Positions 59,821 to 64,000 of a DNA stretch of 64,000 nucleotides are shown here, one piece after another. Position 1 is the stretch's first letter, and each line of letters starts with the position of its first letter. The DNA comes from Massilia sp. ST3 (GTDB taxonomy: Bacteria > Pseudomonadota > Gammaproteobacteria > Burkholderiales > Burkholderiaceae_D): contig NZ_JAGPWC010000017.1 of NCBI RefSeq assembly GCF_018119405.1, forward strand, positions 1 through 64,000, in the 5' to 3' direction. The translations under genes were made by a program, and so were the position numbers. The notes under the pieces were generated by a model that saw only the letters and a program-made list of their open reading frames with translations, did no database searches and was not told the origin of the DNA.

Positions 59821-60556
59821 AGTTCATGAACATGCCGCCGTTCACGTGCAGCTCGGTGCCGGTGATATAAGCGGCTTGCGGACCGGCCAGGAAGGCCACG
59901 GCGTGCGCGATGTCTTCCGGCTTGCCCAGGCGGCCCAGCGGGATCTGGCCCAGCAGCGCGGCGTGCTGGTCGTCGCCCAGCGCCTTGGTCATGTCGGTGT
60001 CGATGAAGCCCGGCGCCACGCAGTTGACGGTGATGTTGCGGCTGCCGATCTCGCGCGCAAGGGCGCGGGTCATGCCGGCCACGCCGGCCTTGGCGGCGGC
60101 GTAGTTCATCTGGCCCGGGTTGCCCGAGGCGCCCACCACCGAGGTGATGTTGATGATGCGGCCGTGCTTGGCCTTCATCATCCCGCGCAGCACCAGGCGC
60201 GACAGGCGGCCGACCGAAGTCAGGTTGGTGGCGACCACGCTGTCCCACTCCTCGTCCTTCATGCGCATGGCCAGGTTGTCCTGGGTGATGCCGGCGTTGT
60301 TGACCAGGATGGACAGGCTGCCGAAGCCCTTCTGTACTTCATCCACCACTTCGCCGCAGCGGGCGGCGTCGGTGACGTTCAGGACCACGCCCTTGCCGCC
60401 GAATTCGCTCAGGTATTCGGTGATGGCCTGCGCGCCGGCTTCGGTGGTGGCGGTGCCGACCACTTTCGCGCCCTGGCGCGCCAGCTCGAGCGCGATGGCC
60501 TTGCCGATGCCGCGCGATGCGCCGGTGACGAGGGCGACTTGGTTTTCCAGATTCAT
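59819..60556 (-). CDS. fabG: 3-oxoacyl-[ACP] reductase
   Basis: A 245-residue short-chain dehydrogenase. Cofactor loop TGASRGIGKAIALELARQG, NNAG in ILVNNAGITQDN, and catalytic Ser in ITSVVGASG with YAAAKAGVAG. It reduces 3-oxoacyl-ACP with NADPH. 29 bases after fabD. Confidence 0.97.
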   Translation of the reverse strand: MNLENQVALVTGASRGIGKAIALELARQGAKVVGTATTEAGAQAITEYLSEFGGKGVVLNVTDAARCGEVVDEVQKGFGSLSILVNNAGITQDNLAMRMKDEEWDSVVATNLTSVGRLSRLVLRGMMKAKHGRIINITSVVGASGNPGQMNYAAAKAGVAGMTRALAREIGSRNITVNCVAPGFIDTDMTKALGDDQHAALLGQIPLGRLGKPEDIAHAVAFLAGPQAAYITGTELHVNGGMFMN

Positions 60557-60585
60557 CTCTTCATCCTCTTCTTATGAATTAATCT

Positions 60586-61524
60586 TCAGCCCTGCTGCAC
60601 CAGCGCCAGCACGCGCTCGAGCGAAGCCTGGTCGACCAGGGCTTCACCGACGAGCACCGGGTCGATGCGCTTGGCCATGCCGATCAGGGTCTTGCTCGGG
60701 GCGCATTCGATCACTTGCGTGACACCGTCAAGCGCCATCTTCTGCATGGTCTCGACCCAGCGCACCGGGCCGGCGGCCTGGCGCACCAGGGCGTCCTTGA
60801 TCTGTTCCGGATCGTTCAGGACGGCCACGTCGACGTTGTTGATGACGGCGATCTGCGGCGCGGCGAAGCTGAGCTTGGCCATGTAGTCGCGCAGGCGGTC
60901 CGAGGCGGGCTTGAGCAGCGACGAGTGGAAAGGCGCCGACACCGCCAGCTTCATGGCGCGCTTGGCGCCCTTGGCCTTGGCGAGCTCGCAGGCGCGCTCG
61001 ACGGCCGCGGTATGGCCGGCGATGACGATCTGGGTCGGCTCGTTGAAGTTCACGGCCTCGACCACTTCGCCCTGGGCGGCGTCGGCGCAGACTGCGCGCA
61101 CGTCCTCGGCCTGCAGGCCGAGGATGACGGCCATGCCGCCCTGCCCGACCGGCACCGCGTCCTGCATCGATTGCGCGCGGAAGCGCACCAGCGGCACGGC
61201 GTCCTTGAACGGGATCACGCCCGCGGCGACCAGGGCCGAGTACTCGCCCAGGCTATGGCCGGCCACCACCGATGGCGCCGGGCCGCCGGCCGCGATCCAG
61301 GCGCGGTAGACGGCGACGGCGGCGGTCAGCATGACCGGCTGGGTGTTGGTGGTGAGGTCGAGGTCTTCCTTCGGACCTTCGGCGATCAGGCGGGCCAGGT
61401 CGAAGCCCAGGGCATCGGATGCCTCGGCGACGGTCTGCTCGACCACCGGGTTGCCGGCGAAGCCGTTCAGCATGCCGACGGCCTGGGCGCCCTGGCCCGT
61501 GAACAGGAATGCGAATTTGCTCAT
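60586..61524 (-). CDS. fabD: Malonyl-CoA--ACP transacylase
   Basis: A 312-residue acyltransferase. The catalytic Ser is in VAGHSLGEYSAL near residue 90; FLFTGQGAQAVGM starts the fold; the His is in SAPFHSSLLKPA. It loads malonyl on AcpP. 52 bases after fabH. Confidence 0.97.
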   Translation of the reverse strand: MSKFAFLFTGQGAQAVGMLNGFAGNPVVEQTVAEASDALGFDLARLIAEGPKEDLDLTTNTQPVMLTAAVAVYRAWIAAGGPAPSVVAGHSLGEYSALVAAGVIPFKDAVPLVRFRAQSMQDAVPVGQGGMAVILGLQAEDVRAVCADAAQGEVVEAVNFNEPTQIVIAGHTAAVERACELAKAKGAKRAMKLAVSAPFHSSLLKPASDRLRDYMAKLSFAAPQIAVINNVDVAVLNDPEQIKDALVRQAAGPVRWVETMQKMALDGVTQVIECAPSKTLIGMAKRIDPVLVGEALVDQASLERVLALVQQG

Positions 61525-61576
61525 CTTGTTATTGTCCTTGTTGGGTTGTTCCGAATCGCGCAGCGCAGTGGCCTGG

Positions 61577-62563
61577 TTACATGCGCACCAGGGCCGCGCC
61601 CCAGGTGAAGCCGCCGCCCACGCCTTCCATCAGCACGTTCTGGCCCTTCTTGATGCGGCCGTCGCGCACGGCCTGGTCCAGCGCCAGCGGGATCGAGGCG
61701 GCCGAGGTGTTGCCGTGCTCGCCGACGGTCACGACCATCTTCTCGATCGGGAGATCGAGCTTCTTGGCGGTGCCCTTCATGATGCGCAGGTTGGCCTGGT
61801 GCGGCACCAGCCAGTCGATGTCGGAAGGACGCATCTGCGCCATGCCGAGCACCTCGTGCGCCACTTCCTCGAGCACGGTGACGGCCAGCTTGAACACCGC
61901 CGGGCCGTCCATGTAGAGGAAGCCGCTGCCGGCGATCGCGCCCTGGGCCAGGTTGCCCGGGACCGACAGGATGTGCGAGTGGCGGCCGTCGGCGTGCAGC
62001 TTGGAGGCCAGCACGCCCGGCTCGCTGGAAGCTTCCATGACGATGGCGCCGGCGCCGTCGCCGAACAGCACGCAGGTGGTGCGGTCCGAGAAGTCGAGGA
62101 TGCGCGAGAAGATCTCGGCGCCGATCACCAGCACGGTCTTGTGCATGCCCGAGCGGATGAAGGCGTCGGCGGTCGAGACCGCGTAGACGAAGCCGCTGCA
62201 CACGGCCTGCACGTCGAAGGCGGCGCTGTTGTTCTCCATGCCCAGCTTCTGCTGCACGATGCAGGCGGTGCTCGGGAAGCTGCCGTGGAAGTCGGGGGTG
62301 GAGCTGGCGACGATCACCAGGTCGATGTCGGACGGCTGCTTGCCGGCCATCTCGAGCGCCTTGCGCGCGGCCTTGACGGCCAGGTCGGACGAGTTCTCGG
62401 TGGCGTCCGCATAGTGGCGCGCCTCGATGCCGCTGCGGGTCACGATCCACTCGTGCGAGGTCTCGATGCCCTTCTCGGCCAGCTGGGCCGCGAGTTCGTC
62501 GTTGGTCACGCGCTTGGCCGGCAGGTAGCTGCCGGTGCCGGTGATTTTGCTATATACAGTCAT
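61577..62563 (-). CDS. fabH: 3-oxoacyl-[ACP] synthase III
   Basis: A 328-residue initiating condensing enzyme. Cys in [14 protein letters not shown], His in [12 protein letters not shown] and Asn in [12 protein letters not shown] form the triad. [20 protein letters not shown] is at the N terminus. It starts fatty-acid synthesis with acetyl-CoA or another short primer. 38 bases after plsX. Confidence 0.97.
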   Translation of the reverse strand: MTVYSKITGTGSYLPAKRVTNDELAAQLAEKGIETSHEWIVTRSGIEARHYADATENSSDLAVKAARKALEMAGKQPSDIDLVIVASSTPDFHGSFPSTACIVQQKLGMENNSAAFDVQAVCSGFVYAVSTADAFIRSGMHKTVLVIGAEIFSRILDFSDRTTCVLFGDGAGAIVMEASSEPGVLASKLHADGRHSHILSVPGNLAQGAIAGSGFLYMDGPAVFKLAVTVLEEVAHEVLGMAQMRPSDIDWLVPHQANLRIMKGTAKKLDLPIEKMVVTVGEHGNTSAASIPLALDQAVRDGRIKKGQNVLMEGVGGGFTWGAALVRM

Positions 62564-62601
62564 TGCTCCACCATCCTGCTAATTGATTGAGCGAGGCCGA
62601 A

Positions 62602-63624
62602 TCAAGCCTGGCGCTCGGGGTCCGGAGACGGCATCAGTTCGGCGATCAGGGCCGACAGCTGCTCTTGTACATTGTGGGCAGCGGCCTCGTAAGCACGCTT
62701 GAGCGCCCATTCGAAAGCATAGGCGTTGGCGCCGCCATGGCTCTTGAACACCAGGCCTTTCAGGCCCAGCAGCCCGGCGCCGTTATAGCGCTCGGGATTC
62801 AGTTTCTTGAGGGCGCCGCGCGCCAGCAGCGCGCCCGCCATCGACAACACGCTTTGCTTGAACACCGACTTGACGAAGCGCGACAGGCCTTCGGCCGCCT
62901 TCAGGGTGACGTTGCCGACGAAGCCGTCGCACACCACCACGTCGACCGTACCCTTGAAGATGTCGTTGCCTTCGACATTGCCGAAGAAATTGAGTTTACC
63001 GCGCTCGTGGTCGGCGCGCAGCAAGAGTCCGGTTGCCTTGACCACGTCGTTGCCCTTGATGTCCTCGGTGCCCACGTTGAGCAGGCCGATGGTGGGGCGC
63101 TCGATGCCTTCGATGGCCGAGCACAGCACCGAGCCCATGATGGCGAACTGGTGCAGGTGGTCGGGGCCGCAATCGACGTTGGCGCCGAGGTCGAGCATGT
63201 AGGTGGGGCCGTTCTTTTCGTTCGGCATGATCGAGCAGATCGCCGGGCGGTCGACGCCGGCCATGGTCTTGAGCACATAGCGCGAAACGGCCATCAGGGC
63301 GCCGGTGTTGCCGGCCGAGACGCAGGCGGTGGCGCTGCCGTCCTTGACCAGTTCGATGGCGACGCGCATCGACGAGTCCTTCTTGCGGCGCAGGGCCACT
63401 TCGACCGGGTCGTCCATGGCCACCACTTCGGTCGCGTTCTTGATCGAGATGCGCGGATGGGTCTCCGCGCGGCATTTCTTGAGTTCGGCGCGCAGCACCT
63501 CTTCTGCGCCGACCAGGATCAGTTCGGCGTCAGCTTGCTTTTTTAGAAAGGAAAGGGCTGCCGGAATAGTAACTGAGGGGCCGTGATCGCCGCCCATGCA
63601 GTCAATGGAAATTTTAATTGTCAT
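62602..63624 (-). CDS. plsX: Phosphate acyltransferase PlsX
   Basis: A 340-residue enzyme, [20 protein letters not shown], with [40 protein letters not shown] and [20 protein letters not shown] as family marks. It makes acyl-phosphate from acyl-ACP for phospholipid synthesis. It starts the plsX-fabH-fabD-fabG run after a terminator that ends rpmF. Confidence 0.97.
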   Translation of the reverse strand: MTIKISIDCMGGDHGPSVTIPAALSFLKKQADAELILVGAEEVLRAELKKCRAETHPRISIKNATEVVAMDDPVEVALRRKKDSSMRVAIELVKDGSATACVSAGNTGALMAVSRYVLKTMAGVDRPAICSIMPNEKNGPTYMLDLGANVDCGPDHLHQFAIMGSVLCSAIEGIERPTIGLLNVGTEDIKGNDVVKATGLLLRADHERGKLNFFGNVEGNDIFKGTVDVVVCDGFVGNVTLKAAEGLSRFVKSVFKQSVLSMAGALLARGALKKLNPERYNGAGLLGLKGLVFKSHGGANAYAFEWALKRAYEAAAHNVQEQLSALIAELMPSPDPERQA

Positions 63625-63762
63625 TTGTCGGGAAGTTGCCGCAAGTTACGCACAGCGGGCGGCAAGATGGGATCGGGGCGTGGCGCAAGGCCGGCCGGAG
63701 TCCGCGCGAGTGTAAATGACGGTGTGCAAGCTTGAATTGCAGCCGAACACGGGGTAACACGC

Positions 63763-63808
63763 AAAGAAAAAGCGGCGCCACGAAGTTAACCTACGTTGCA
63801 CCGCTTTC
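63763..63808 (-). terminator. Terminator of rpmF
   Basis: On the minus strand AAAGCGGTGCAACG pairs, with two mismatches or wobbles, with CGTGGCGCCGCTTT, followed by a T-rich run (TTTTTCTTT). It lies 26 bases after the rpmF stop. Confidence 0.65.
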
Positions 63809-63833
63809 ATGGTACTGAAAGACAAGACGGCGA

Positions 63834-64000
63834 TTACTCGTCGTTCTTGGTCTTCAGGACTTTGCGACCACGGTAGAAGCCGTTCGGGCTGATGTGGTGA
63901 CGCAGGTGGGTCTCGCCGGTGGTCGGCTCGACTGCCAGGTTCGGCGCGGTCAGGAAATCGTGCGAACGGTGCATGCCGCGCTTCGAAGGGGACTTCTTAT
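63834..64000 (-). CDS. rpmF: 50S ribosomal protein L32, 5' end outside the window
   Basis: The last 54 or so residues of L32: [20 protein letters not shown], then [20 protein letters not shown] and [13 protein letters not shown] before TAA (63836-63834). The missing start should lie only a few codons beyond base 64000. No zinc-binding Cys pairs occur in the visible part, so it is the Cys-free form. Its place before plsX is the common bacterial order. Confidence 0.95.
   Translation of the reverse strand, partial: KKSPSKRGMHRSHDFLTAPNLAVEPTTGETHLRHHISPNGFYRGRKVLKTKNDE

Overview
The window looks like chromosome of a betaproteobacterium of the Massilia / Oxalobacteraceae type (Burkholderiales). 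Base composition is GC-rich throughout. The right half carries the conserved block rpmF-plsX-fabH-fabD-fabG-acpP-fabF ... rpoE-rseA-degP ... lepA-lepB-rnc-era-recO-pdxJ-acpS ... uvrC-pgsA-tRNA(Gly)-tRNA(Cys). The left part is an exosortase A (XrtA / PEP-CTERM) exopolysaccharide locus of the kind found in such genomes. The assignment rests on gene content and order, not on a marker-gene search.

Region 1 (1-19404) is the XrtA-associated polysaccharide locus. It holds the tail of a glycosyltransferase, an AsnB-like amidotransferase, two more glycosyltransferases, an O-antigen-ligase-like protein with a 35-residue membrane microprotein in front of it, a polysaccharide deacetylase, a Wzx-type flippase, an ATP-grasp ligase, two DegT-type PLP enzymes and a VpsJ-like toroid protein. 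It ends with a carrier-protein module: AMP ligase, type III PLP decarboxylase, FemAB-like GNAT, ACP and two alpha/beta-hydrolase-fold proteins. Most genes are tightly packed or overlap as ATGA. The ligase and decarboxylase run the other way.

Region 2 (19405-19442) is a run of G9-C12-G8-C4 that joins the locus directly to the C-terminal part of moeA. I treat it as a probable assembly artefact, so linkage of region 1 to region 3 is not secure.

Region 3 (19442-43291) is an anaerobic-respiration region: truncated moeA, narK1, narK2, narGHJI, a parvulin isomerase, ubiU-ubiV-ubiT (oxygen-independent ubiquinone synthesis), a DGC-type zinc protein, cobalamin-dependent nrdJ, a metal-binding HMA protein, moaD-moaE, a diguanylate cyclase, an L,D-transpeptidase and a universal stress protein. 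FNR-type sites (TTGA-N6-TCAA or near variants) lie in front of ubiU, nrdJ, the HMA gene, the L,D-transpeptidase and the stress-protein gene, most about 30 bp from a -10-like hexamer. A different pattern, clustered CTAG tetramers, precedes narK1, narG and moaD.

Region 4 (43292-64000) is core genome, transcribed leftwards: tRNA-Cys, four identical tRNA-Gly genes, pgsA, uvrC, acpS, pdxJ, recO, era, rnc, a DUF4845 protein, lepB, lepA, a glutaredoxin-like protein, degP, rseA, rpoE, a YgfX-like protein, the fab genes, plsX and part of rpmF. Two intergenic spans hold five copies of a 34-nt palindromic repeat. Two copies supply the stop codon of the neighbouring gene, and one of these genes is a short rseA without a membrane segment; rseB is absent between it and degP.
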